7,701 bases of DNA. It comes from Sulfurovum sp. UBA1140. Its GTDB lineage: Bacteria > Campylobacterota > Campylobacteria > Campylobacterales > Sulfurovaceae. The DNA lies in the NCBI GenBank assembly GCA_002311915.1, contig DCAF01000079.1, positions 10,080 through 17,780 of the forward strand, written 5' to 3'. Position 1 is the first letter of the stretch, and each line of letters begins with the position of its first letter. Positions 1-7,326 of the stretch are shown here, piece after piece. The notes beneath the pieces are model-generated. The model worked only from the letters and a program-made list of their open reading frames with translations, did no database searches and was not told the origin of the DNA. Both the position numbers and the translations under genes were made by a program.

Positions 1-49
1 AACAAAAAAAGAGACTATTTTTGCTTTGGGGGATTGTGAAAGGGTTATT

Positions 50-78
50 TTGAGGTGTCGAAAATGAGAAAGTATAAT
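50..78 (+). promoter_or_regulatory. Candidate sigma70 promoter for the Rpn-family remnant
   Basis: A perfect TATAAT at 73-78 lies 17 bases downstream of TTGAGG (50-55), which matches four of six bases of the TTGACA consensus. Transcription would start near 85 and give a leader of about 70 bases before the ATG at 157. Campylobacterota often have a weak -35 box, so this one is better than usual. It is a pattern match only. Confidence 0.45.
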
Positions 79-156
79 TTGGTTAAAATTTGTGATAAAA
101 ACAAAACATAACAATAAGTGCGATATACTCAAAAGAAAAAAATAGAGGAGAGAGGC

Positions 157-495
157 ATGTGTGTACACGAAAAATATATTAATCCTTTTACTGATTTTGG
201 TTTTAAAAAAATATTTGGAGATACTGAAAATACAGAACTTTTAAGAAGCCTTATTAATGATATATTGGGTTTAGAGGGTGAATATAGAGTCCAAACAATT
301 ATATTTAAAAATGGAGAGCTTCTACCCGATAGCTCAATGGACAGAAAAGCTATTTTTGATTTGTACTGTGAAGATGAAAAAGGGATTAAAGAAGGGATTT
401 TAGAAATTGCAAAAAACCTTTTGAATATTTTAGATAATGAAACAATAGCATTAAAAACAGGTTTGAGTATAGAAGCAATTGAAAAGCTTAGGTAA
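157..495 (+). pseudogene. Rpn family PD-(D/E)XK nuclease/transposase-like protein, internally deleted
   Basis: This encodes 112 residues. The first ~75 match the start of Rpn/PDDEXK-family proteins: KYINPFTDFGFKKIFG at residues 6-21, then an (L)LPDS..DRKAIFDLYC segment that carries the first catalytic aspartate. The family normally continues with a core strand bearing the E-x-Q/K catalytic pair and an alpha/beta domain, for about 280-310 residues in all. Here the reading jumps, in frame, to the usual C-terminal tail (EIAKNLL ... TGLSIEAIEKLR). About 170-190 residues, including the E-x-Q/K pair, are therefore missing and nuclease activity is not expected. The ATG at 157 is chosen because GAGGAGAGAGG (145-155) sits just upstream; an in-frame GTG at 118 has no such site. 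Full-length relatives promote RecA-independent recombination. The frame is intact, so a small protein may still be made. It stops 49 bases before tamA. Confidence 0.75.
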
Positions 496-544
496 GTAGT
501 TTAGTAAGAAGTCTATTTATATTAACCTGCTAAAATTCTAAACC

Positions 545-2233
545 ATGAGAAAGCATTTACTTATTTTAATACTATTAACACTGTTTATGAATGCAAAAAA
601 CTTTACCACCATAAAGTTTACAGGAGATGTTGACCTGATTACGGGGGAGTTTGATAGAGCTACCCTGCTTAAGATTTGCCATATTGAGTATCCCCCTATC
701 TATAAAGTCTGGAAAAAAGACCCTATTTTTGAGACGGCTCAAATAGAGGATTTTATTGAGAACTTAACCAATTATGCACAGAGTATGGGATATTATAAGG
801 TTAAGGTCAACTCTAAAACAACCGACGATACCATTATTTTGGATATTCAGAAGCATAAAGCGATTAAAATCAATTCGATTCATATGAATGAGGAGTATCA
901 AAAGTTGGCATTGGTTAAACAAGGAACGCGTTTTCGTACCTCTGATTTCACCCAAACAAAAAAAAAGATAACCCGTCAACTTGAAGAGCAAGGATACCCC
1001 AACTATAGTATGAACGCCAAAGCCTTTGTAGATATAGACCTGTATCAAGTGGATATTAATATCACCATTAAAAAAGGTCAAAAATACTACTTCTCTACTA
1101 CCGATATAAACAATACATCAGACATTAACAGTGAGCTTATTCGCGAACAGATTGTTTATAAAGAGGGTGAGCTTTATAATATAGAAAAAATCGAAAAAAG
1201 CTATGATAACCTCTATCGGTTGGGTGTTTTTTCAAAAATAGATATGGACACTAATAATAGCCAAGGAAAAACCCCTATCTCGATATACTTAGAAGAGGGA
1301 GACACCAAAGAAATTACTTCTTATTTAGGGTACGATACTCAAGATGGAATACGCAGTGGCGTGGAGTATATTGACCACAGTTTTTTGGGTGATTTACGAG
1401 ATTTAAAGGTGGGAGCCCAGATGGCACAAGAGGGGCATCGTATCTATTCTACTGTTTATGATCCCCGCATTATCGTGCCTATTTTGGGAAAATTTAATTT
1501 TAAAAATGAGGTGGGTTACGAAAATTGGGATTATGATGGATTTGATGAAAAACTAACCATAGAACGAGCCACCTTTGGAAAAGAGTTTTTTAAACTGGAA
1601 CACTTTTTTGGATTTCAGTTGGAATATAGTGATATAGATTCAGACAACCCTATATTTTTAGATGATAATTACTTAATTAACTCTCTGTTTTATAAACTGC
1701 TTATTGATGAACGAGACTCTGAAATGGATGCTAAAAATGGCTACTACGCCTCTTTCTATATTGAAAAAGCGATGGTTGACCTTGGTTCAGATATAGATTA
1801 TTTAAAACTTTTAGCAGAGGTACGGTACATTAAAGAGATAGCTCCTTTTGTAGTGGCAGTCAAAATAGAAGCAGGAATGTTGAGCCAAGAGACTCCCCTA
1901 TTTAAACATTTTTATGCAGGAGGAGCCATGAGTAACCGTGGGTATGAGTATCGAGATTTGGGTTCTCATGAGAGTGGTGATGCCATTGGTGGTGTTGGAG
2001 TTATTGATATCTCGATAGAGGGGCGATACTATCTAACTAAAAACTTTGCAGTGGTGGGATTTATGGATGCTACCACCCTATCAGAAGAGGTCAAAGAATT
2101 TAACTCGGAGTGGTACAGAAGTTATGGTACAGGTCTGCGTTATCTCTCGGTTATTGGTCCGTTACGATTTGATATTGGTCTGCAAGAGCATGGTGATTTT
2201 GCCATTCACCTTGGAATAGGACAGGTATTTTGA
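545..2233 (+). CDS. tamA: TamA-like Omp85/BamA-family outer membrane translocation and assembly protein
   Basis: This 562-residue protein is close to the length of E. coli TamA. Residues 1-17 are a signal peptide (basic start, hydrophobic LLILILLTLF, likely cleavage after MNA). About residues 18-255 form three POTRA domains; the third contains the typical YNIEKIEKSYDNLYRLGVF segment. Residues ~256-562 form the 16-strand beta-barrel. The conserved loop-6 motif is visible as RGY at 465-467, after AGGAMSN, and the protein ends in a terminal phenylalanine beta-signal (GIGQVF), the tag read by the BAM machinery. TamA works with TamB in the envelope to insert some outer membrane proteins and support lipid transport; the adjacent tamB distinguishes it from BamA. 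The ATG at 545 has no clear Shine-Dalgarno but is needed to keep the signal peptide. A TATATT at 518-523 could be a weak -10. The role is inferred from family and neighbour. Confidence 0.9.
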   Translation: MRKHLLILILLTLFMNAKNFTTIKFTGDVDLITGEFDRATLLKICHIEYPPIYKVWKKDPIFETAQIEDFIENLTNYAQSMGYYKVKVNSKTTDDTIILDIQKHKAIKINSIHMNEEYQKLALVKQGTRFRTSDFTQTKKKITRQLEEQGYPNYSMNAKAFVDIDLYQVDINITIKKGQKYYFSTTDINNTSDINSELIREQIVYKEGELYNIEKIEKSYDNLYRLGVFSKIDMDTNNSQGKTPISIYLEEGDTKEITSYLGYDTQDGIRSGVEYIDHSFLGDLRDLKVGAQMAQEGHRIYSTVYDPRIIVPILGKFNFKNEVGYENWDYDGFDEKLTIERATFGKEFFKLEHFFGFQLEYSDIDSDNPIFLDDNYLINSLFYKLLIDERDSEMDAKNGYYASFYIEKAMVDLGSDIDYLKLLAEVRYIKEIAPFVVAVKIEAGMLSQETPLFKHFYAGGAMSNRGYEYRDLGSHESGDAIGGVGVIDISIEGRYYLTKNFAVVGFMDATTLSEEVKEFNSEWYRSYGTGLRYLSVIGPLRFDIGLQEHGDFAIHLGIGQVF

Positions 2234-5200
2234 AATATCTATTTTTAATCCCTTATGCCCTTGTTCGTTGGCTTATTATCATAATTATCTTTTTGTCGTT
2301 ACTGCTAATGTTTATTGTAGAAGCCCCAGCAATACCCTTGGGCATGGCAAAAGGATTGCTTAAAGAGCAGGGAATCCGTTACCAAAGTATCGATGGGGGA
2401 CTGCTTTCGGGCTTTACCCTTAAAGGGGTTAATTATAAAAACCAACTGAAAGCCGAAGAGGTGACTTTAAAAGTTGATTTAGAAGCGTTAAAAAATCGAC
2501 AGTTGGTTATTGATGAACTTACACTTGATGGTGTTGAGATTGAAAAAGATTTTTTAACCTCACTTATTGATAGTAACAGTAGTAAAAAACCGGATGATTC
2601 AAACAGCACATTACCTTTTGATACCGTGATAATTCATGAAGCCAATATAGGATTAAAAAACATTGCCTATAAAGATTATTTTATCAAAAGTGCTAAGTTA
2701 AAAGTGAGAAATTTAAGTGGGGATATTAAAAAGAAGCAATACAAAGGAGGAATACACTTGCTTCTTCTGAGTAATGTTACCCAACTAGACCTTAATGCTT
2801 CTATAAACAATAAAAAACTAAGTATTATTGCAAATATTAAACCTAAAAGTAACTTTATAAATTCATTTCTTACCGAAAGTAACATTACATTGACCTCTAA
2901 TCCTAGTTTTACCCTTAAAGCCGATGGTGAGATTGAAGGCAATATTAACTACCATCTTACCACCCACCGTTTAGAACTAAAACAGAATGAACATCAGATA
3001 AAAAGTAATAAATTGATAATTTTAGGTAGTTATAGTATGCCAAAAGAGGAGCTTGATGTCACTTTAAGCAGTAAACTACTAGGAAGTATGGCAACATTAG
3101 AGCTAGATAGCCATGCAAAACTTAATCTCAATGATATAAACAACACTCTACACTATACCCTTGAGTCTAATCTTAACCCAAAACAGGAGTTTTTAACCCA
3201 TCTTTTGGCCGAACAGAATGTAACTTTTTTGGACAATCCTAATATTAAACTTAAGAGTTCAGGGGGCTTTAAAAAATTAAAGTATCATTTAGTAATAACC
3301 CAACTAAACTTGATGCAAAATGCGTATCATATTAAGAGCAATCATCTGCTTTTATCTGGTAACTTTGGTGTTTTAAATCGAAATCTCTCTGCCCTACTTC
3401 AAACCCAAATTCAAGGAAATATTGCTGAACTCAATATTGATATGAACAGTTCACTCAACTTAGACGATATAAATAACACATTATATTTTGACTTTAAAGG
3501 GGATGTTCAAGGTAAAGAGGCGTTTGTAAACGAAAAATTGGTTGAACAAAATATTACCATTATAAGCCTACCTAAAATAGTAATAGAAGCAAAAGGAACG
3601 CTTCAAGATATTTTATTTCAGACAGAGTTTCAAGGTTTACAAGCCAAACAAAACGATATAGAAGCCGAGATAAAATCACTAAATCTTCATGGAAAAGTTA
3701 ACGCTTTAAAGGGTGATACCAAACTAAATATTAAAACCGATTTTGACTCCTCTGCAGGAGGGGGAAATTTAAAGGCTCTTAGCTCTTTTAATTTTAATGA
3801 GTTAGAGAAGAGTTTAACCTTTACTGCCCATACCAACATTGAAGGGAAACCCACATTTATTAACCCTTTACTTGGTGATGAGAATATTCGCCTTCAAGGT
3901 ACTCCTACGATTATATTTGAAGCAGAGGGAAGCCTAGAGCAGTTGACTGCTAAAATAGATGCTACAGCAGATATTATTCGAGATAATAATCTCTCTAAAA
4001 TTACTCTGAACACCTCACCTATTCAAGTAAATCTAAAAAACAATCACATTGATGGTAGCCTAAAGATGCGAAGTGATTCAAAAAATATAAAACTTAATTT
4101 AGAGTCCACTTTTAAAGGGGACTACACCCAACTCAAAGTGTTACATACCAACAGTACCATTCATCTTACCAATTTTAATGCGTTTGGTGTCAACTTAAAC
4201 CCACTCACTCCTCTTCATCTTAATGTTAAGAACAGTACAGATGGGGCGTTAATTACCTTAGACTCTAAACGTATTAAATTAACGGCAAAAACGCATGATT
4301 ATGAGCATTTTAATTTTCATCTACATACAGGTAACCTCTATCTTTATAAGATAATAGAGCTTCCATCTGAACTTGACCATAAGTTTATTAAAACCAATAT
4401 TAAAGGGGAAGCAACCCTTTCAAATCACTATTTTAACCTAAGTGGAGTGCTACAATCTAATAAAAAATTCAAGCTTGAAATAGAAGCACTCAATAATCAA
4501 TCAGGCTTAGATGCCCAATTAAAAAGCCAACATCTTGTAGCAACGGTTAAAGGGGATATAACCAAGAAGCAACTACAAGCTGAAATCAACACCCCCTCAT
4601 TGGCAGAGCTACAAAAAGAGTTTAATGCTCTTTATACATTTAAAACGGTTAAAGTTGATGGGTCTTTAAATATTAAGGCTCAACTTAAAGGCGAAGCGAT
4701 AACAGCAAAGATAAATGCCCCTAAATTAACATTCGAGGGCTTTAGAGTAGAAGAGCTAAATATTGATGCCAACTACCAAAAAGAGCTGCTAACCCTGAAT
4801 ACCTTTAAATTTAAAACCAAAGGATTTAAAGATAAAAAGCTGAATAAAGATTTCTATCTAAATCAAGCAGGAAAAATTCATTTGGGTCAAAAAAGAGATG
4901 TTCTGATTGATATGTATCCCAATATTTTTATTAAAGCCACAGGAAATAAAGAGCAGTTAACAGGAAAAATTAGAATTAAAAAACTGCCTTTAGGGCATCC
5001 CGATTATGGTAGTATGGTTTTAAACAGTGATATCAGGTACCAACAAGATGGAAAAAATAGAAGTATTGATGGGTGGGTGACTCTAAATAAGATGAAGCTC
5101 TTTTATGAATCAAAATTTTTAAATGCTGACAATGATGCTGATGTGATAATTATTACCAAAAAAGATAAACAGAAAAAAGCCTCATCTGATGACTCTTTTT

Positions 5201-5904
5201 TAAAGCACACCTCGATTAATTTAAAAATAAAAGCCCCCCAAGCCAAATATAAGACCCCCGATATAGAACTTCTATTTGATATAAATTTAAAAGCCCATAA
5301 AGCCTTTGGTAAAGAGTTAGAGATGTTAGGCAGAGTCAAAGAGATAACAGGGCGTGTTGACCAAGTCCCAAAACGGTTTGAAGTTAAAAACTCTACGATT
5401 GTCTTTAAAGGGGGTAAAAAAATAAACCCTCTGCTCGATATACACGTAGAGTACGAACTCCCTTATGTACTTATTTTTATTGATATTGGTGGTGATGCCA
5501 ACCGTCCTAAAATTGAGTTTAGTTCCGAGCCACCCATGCCCAAAAAAGATATTATGTCTTATCTTCTGTTTGGGGTATCTACAGCAAGTATTGGAAAAGG
5601 TGAAGGCTCTATCGGAAGAGAAGCTGAACTTTTTATTATCAATCAAGCAGCCAGAGATTTAGCCTACGAGATGGAACTTGACAGGGTCTTTGTTGCAGAT
5701 GACGGTACAGGTGAAGGTTTCGCCATTGAAATAGGTAAAAAAATTAGTAAAAAGAACATGTTAATTATAGAAAGCTCTAAAGAGGGTAACAGCTTTATTT
5801 TAGAGCATGATGTAAGTAAAAATATCAAACTAAGGATTGGGCAACACCAAAAAGAGCGACCCTCTCAGAGTATTGATATTTATTTTAAGAAGAGGTTTAA
5901 GTAA
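2230..5904 (+). CDS. tamB: TamB-like inner-membrane-anchored translocation/assembly and lipid-transport protein
   Basis: This 1224-residue protein is similar in length to E. coli TamB (about 1259). Residues ~10-32 are a single uncleaved membrane anchor rich in I and L. The rest is periplasmic and almost wholly beta-strand-like, with alternating hydrophobic residues as in the AsmA/VPS13-like groove that conducts phospholipids. The C-terminal TamB (DUF490) domain covers about 870-1224 and shows family signatures: INPLLDIHVEY from 1065, an RPKIEFSSEPP segment, YLLFG at 1111-1115, and an amphipathic beta end (SIDIYFKKRFK). That domain contacts TamA. The start is TTG at 2230, overlapping the tamA stop as TTGA, with AGGACAGG (2218-2225) as the ribosome site. 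The next ATG (residue 27) would cut the anchor. The overlap implies translational coupling with tamA. Residues 193-636 carry a repeated block annotated separately. Confidence 0.92.
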   Translation: MKYLFLIPYALVRWLIIIIIFLSLLLMFIVEAPAIPLGMAKGLLKEQGIRYQSIDGGLLSGFTLKGVNYKNQLKAEEVTLKVDLEALKNRQLVIDELTLDGVEIEKDFLTSLIDSNSSKKPDDSNSTLPFDTVIIHEANIGLKNIAYKDYFIKSAKLKVRNLSGDIKKKQYKGGIHLLLLSNVTQLDLNASINNKKLSIIANIKPKSNFINSFLTESNITLTSNPSFTLKADGEIEGNINYHLTTHRLELKQNEHQIKSNKLIILGSYSMPKEELDVTLSSKLLGSMATLELDSHAKLNLNDINNTLHYTLESNLNPKQEFLTHLLAEQNVTFLDNPNIKLKSSGGFKKLKYHLVITQLNLMQNAYHIKSNHLLLSGNFGVLNRNLSALLQTQIQGNIAELNIDMNSSLNLDDINNTLYFDFKGDVQGKEAFVNEKLVEQNITIISLPKIVIEAKGTLQDILFQTEFQGLQAKQNDIEAEIKSLNLHGKVNALKGDTKLNIKTDFDSSAGGGNLKALSSFNFNELEKSLTFTAHTNIEGKPTFINPLLGDENIRLQGTPTIIFEAEGSLEQLTAKIDATADIIRDNNLSKITLNTSPIQVNLKNNHIDGSLKMRSDSKNIKLNLESTFKGDYTQLKVLHTNSTIHLTNFNAFGVNLNPLTPLHLNVKNSTDGALITLDSKRIKLTAKTHDYEHFNFHLHTGNLYLYKIIELPSELDHKFIKTNIKGEATLSNHYFNLSGVLQSNKKFKLEIEALNNQSGLDAQLKSQHLVATVKGDITKKQLQAEINTPSLAELQKEFNALYTFKTVKVDGSLNIKAQLKGEAITAKINAPKLTFEGFRVEELNIDANYQKELLTLNTFKFKTKGFKDKKLNKDFYLNQAGKIHLGQKRDVLIDMYPNIFIKATGNKEQLTGKIRIKKLPLGHPDYGSMVLNSDIRYQQDGKNRSIDGWVTLNKMKLFYESKFLNADNDADVIIITKKDKQKKASSDDSFLKHTSINLKIKAPQAKYKTPDIELLFDINLKAHKAFGKELEMLGRVKEITGRVDQVPKRFEVKNSTIVFKGGKKINPLLDIHVEYELPYVLIFIDIGGDANRPKIEFSSEPPMPKKDIMSYLLFGVSTASIGKGEGSIGREAELFIINQAARDLAYEMELDRVFVADDGTGEGFAIEIGKKISKKNMLIIESSKEGNSFILEHDVSKNIKLRIGQHQKERPSQSIDIYFKKRFK
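2806..4137 (+). repeat. Four tandem ~333-bp (111-residue) internal repeats within tamB
   Basis: Four copies begin near residues 193, 304, 415 and 526 of TamB. Each opens with INN(T/K)-L or a variant (LEKSL in copy 4), then a phenylalanine at residues 209, 321, 432 and 543, then a pattern L-x-(E/D)-x-N-(I/V)-(T/R), then a short loop usually containing P and a hydrophobic strand ending in (A/S)-x-G. Copies 1 and 2 also share a NxxHxIKSN element. The spacing of the anchor N-N/E-K position is 111 residues each time. Copies are clearly diverged in DNA, so the duplication is old. A fifth position at 637 shows no convincing match. Confidence 0.75.
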
Positions 5905-5967
5905 TTCTAGTTTTGGAATCGGAAGGCTCTGACTCTGTTATTTAGAACTAAAGTTGCCGTTTTCAAA

Positions 5968-6804
5968 TTACAAACGAATAATACGAATATTTGCATTGCT
6001 CTTTAATTTATTGTAAAAGTCTCTACCTGCTTTATTTCGTTCATCTTGCATCCAGTGCATGATTACTTCGTTTTTTACACTGGCAAAATCGCTCTTTCCT
6101 TGACTTGATTTTGATTTAACATAGTAAGCTACAAAACCTCTACCTGTATTAATGGGTTCAGTAAAGCTTCCCTCTGGGGTGTTCTTAATAAGATTAAAAA
6201 GTTTAGGATTCATCTCGTTACTACTTGCCAATATATTTTTCTGCTGTACACCTTTTAATCTTTTCAAAGGGTTTTGTAGTGCCTCTTGTAGCTTTTTAGA
6301 AGAGTTACTTGCATAGACAATAAGACTCATTTGCGAAGCAGAAGTAATGGATGAAAATCTATCGCTATTGGTATCGTAGTAGACTTTAAGTTCACTATCG
6401 GTTGGTTGACCTATGGCTGAAGCGATATTTTGTTTAAAAAATTGCTCTTTTTTCATCTCAATAGCAAGTTGTTCACGGTATGACTCCCAAGTTAACCCTT
6501 TTTGGCTTAAGGTCGATTGCATTTGGGCTTGATTCATCCCTCGGCTAGAAGCTATCTGCCCAATCTTAGCATCAATCTGCTCGGGAAGAATCTCTATATT
6601 GGCTTTCTCTATGGCACCTTTTTCTAACCTATCTTTTATTAACGCTTCAATCGCTGCTTTTTTAGACATACTTAACTTCTCTTGAACTGCTTGAATCTCT
6701 AAAGTAGTAATGGGTTCACCATCAACATCAATGGCAATGGCATCAATCACTTGTGCTTGTGAACTTGTTAGTATAAAAAGGAGTAGAGGTAGAATTTTTT
6801 TCAT
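5968..6804 (-). CDS. SurA-like periplasmic chaperone (SurA N-terminal domain, degenerate parvulin domain)
   Basis: This is a 278-residue secreted protein. Residues 1-17 are a signal peptide ending SQA. Residues ~18-130 form a SurA/PEB4-type helical chaperone domain; the VDGEPITTLEI segment (27-37) and GLTWESYREQL (103-113) are typical. Residues ~152-233 occupy the place of the parvulin prolyl isomerase domain, and a C-terminal helix (~238-268) follows. The parvulin part lacks the usual HI(L/V) histidine (Q-M-S-L-I-V here), the GGDLGW segment and the GYH histidine (GFVAYYV here), so isomerase activity is doubtful and a pure holding role for unfolded outer membrane proteins is likely. The start at 6804 is preferred: GGA lies 7 bases upstream and MKKILPLLLF is a standard signal start. 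An in-frame ATG at 6816 (282 residues) has no ribosome site. It converges on tamB with a 63-base gap in which I see no convincing terminator. The Campylobacter counterparts are PEB4 and the SurA-like Cj1289; I cannot say which is the ortholog. Confidence 0.82.
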   Translation of the reverse strand: MKKILPLLLFILTSSQAQVIDAIAIDVDGEPITTLEIQAVQEKLSMSKKAAIEALIKDRLEKGAIEKANIEILPEQIDAKIGQIASSRGMNQAQMQSTLSQKGLTWESYREQLAIEMKKEQFFKQNIASAIGQPTDSELKVYYDTNSDRFSSITSASQMSLIVYASNSSKKLQEALQNPLKRLKGVQQKNILASSNEMNPKLFNLIKNTPEGSFTEPINTGRGFVAYYVKSKSSQGKSDFASVKNEVIMHWMQDERNKAGRDFYNKLKSNANIRIIRL

Positions 6805-6835
6805 TAATTGTTCCATTTTTTAAATATTTACATTG

Positions 6836-6858
6836 ATTATAGCCAAATGATGATTATA
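6836..6858 (-). promoter_or_regulatory. Candidate promoter of the SurA-like gene with two -10 boxes
   Basis: Read on the minus strand, TATAAT occurs at 6841-6836 and again at 6858-6853, both inside a perfect 9-base direct repeat (TGATTATAG on the plus strand at 6834-6842 and 6851-6859, offset 17). The proximal box would start RNA near 6829, giving a leader of about 25 bases to the ATG at 6804 and supporting that start over 6816. TTGCAA at 6867-6862 is a poorly spaced -35 (20 bases). A further TATAAT lies on the plus strand at 6872-6877. Confidence 0.5.
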
Positions 6859-6941
6859 GTATTGCAAGATGTATAATTTAGCACAATTGCCTCTATCTCT
6901 AACACTCCTAACCAAGAATTCTACAAAAAAGAATCATTCAT

Positions 6942-6986
6942 GTTAACTTAAATTAACTTCTGCTTCTTAGATAAGTAACATTTATC
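6942..6986. repeat. Small direct and inverted repeats in the AT-rich intergenic region
   Basis: TTAACTT occurs at 6943-6949 and 6953-6959, a direct repeat with a 10-base period; the same stretch also reads as the inverted repeat GTTAA-N6-TTAAC (6942-6957). Next to it, GATAA-N7-TTATC spans 6970-6986. Helical-period direct repeats resemble response-regulator sites, and interrupted palindromes resemble dimeric repressor sites, but I cannot match either to a known regulator. The rest of 6880-7015 has no coding signal; it ends in an 8-T run (6998-7005) followed by TATATT (7005-7010), a possible weak -10. Confidence 0.3.
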
Positions 6987-7015
6987 AGAAAAATTAGTTT
7001 TTTTTATATTATTGA

Positions 7016-7237
7016 GACTTAATACCAGAAAACTATATCTGGATTAATAAACGAGTAGCCAAAAAACAGGGCATAGCATTTGGAGATACATTAGAAGTTT
7101 CAAGTTCTATAGGTAAAGTCACCATTAAAGCTTACCCTACAGAAAAAATTGCTCCAAATCAGGTCTTTTTTGTTCATGGATTTGGTGAAGAGAGTTCGGC
7201 ATTAACTTGGGCTTTTGATACTCCACCCCATAAATGA
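7016..7237 (+). pseudogene. C-terminal remnant of a PsrA/PhsA-type molybdopterin oxidoreductase catalytic subunit
   Basis: The frame encodes 73 residues running from DLIPENYIWINKRVAKK through a FGDTLEVSSSIGKVTIKAY segment to VFFVHGFGEESSALTWAF, the pattern of the C-terminal molybdopterin-dinucleotide-binding domain of CISM-family enzymes (polysulfide, thiosulfate and tetrathionate reductases). A stop at 7013-7015 closes the frame upstream and there is no start codon or ribosome site, so roughly the first 650 residues are gone. The end is also abnormal: homology appears to stop at 7216, six unrelated residues follow, then TGA at 7235; the family normally continues about 30-40 residues. It is therefore a fragment cut at both ends. 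The parent enzyme would have been a periplasmic Tat-exported subunit. Family assignment is by eye; the exact substrate cannot be told. Confidence 0.75.
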
Positions 7238-7288
7238 GATGGATTCTTAGTCCAAGCCATCCTGTGACTTTTGATTCTAAGCATTTAA

Positions 7289-7326
7289 AGTCGGGTATAC
7301 CCTACCTAGACTATATTTTTTTTTTT
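7289..7326 (+). terminator. Intrinsic terminator-like hairpin followed by an 11-T tract
   Basis: Bases 7289-7297 can pair with 7303-7312 around a 5-base TACCC loop: five pairs next to the loop (one G-U), a single bulged A at 7308, then four more pairs (AGTC with GACT). ATA and then eleven T (7316-7326) follow directly. This is the form of a rho-independent plus-strand terminator. It lies between two gene remnants, in about 110 bases (7217-7326) that resemble neither of them, so it may have arrived with a third sequence or may be chance pairing. Folding energy was not computed. Confidence 0.45.

Noticed and set aside
2..67. Possible C-terminal tail of an upstream gene (frame 2 ends in DCERVILRCRK at the TGA at 65-67; frame 3 ends in LLWGIVKGLF at the TGA at 51-53).
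   Set aside because: Two frames look equally plausible, both are very short, and I recognise neither, so no call is supported.
64..111. Short frame of 15 codons starting at ATG 64.
   Set aside because: No ribosome binding site, overlaps the candidate promoter, and too short to judge.
764..1081. Minus-strand open frame inside tamA.
   Set aside because: Antisense shadow of a clear TamA coding region; no family likeness.
2676..2942. Minus-strand open frame inside tamB.
   Set aside because: Antisense shadow of a strong beta-rich coding frame.
5103..5662. Open frames on both strands within the 3' end of tamB.
   Set aside because: They overlap the conserved TamB C-terminal domain and show no recognisable protein.
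5905..5967. Possible bidirectional terminator in the convergent gap between tamB and the SurA-like gene.
   Set aside because: Only 4-5 base stems with long loops or a 2-base loop (TTTAG/CTAAA) and no adjoining T tract.
7234..7326. Possible gene start at ATG 7234 leading into the 4Fe-4S remnant.
   Set aside because: No ribosome binding site; the first 31 codons match no family I know and run through the hairpin and T tract.
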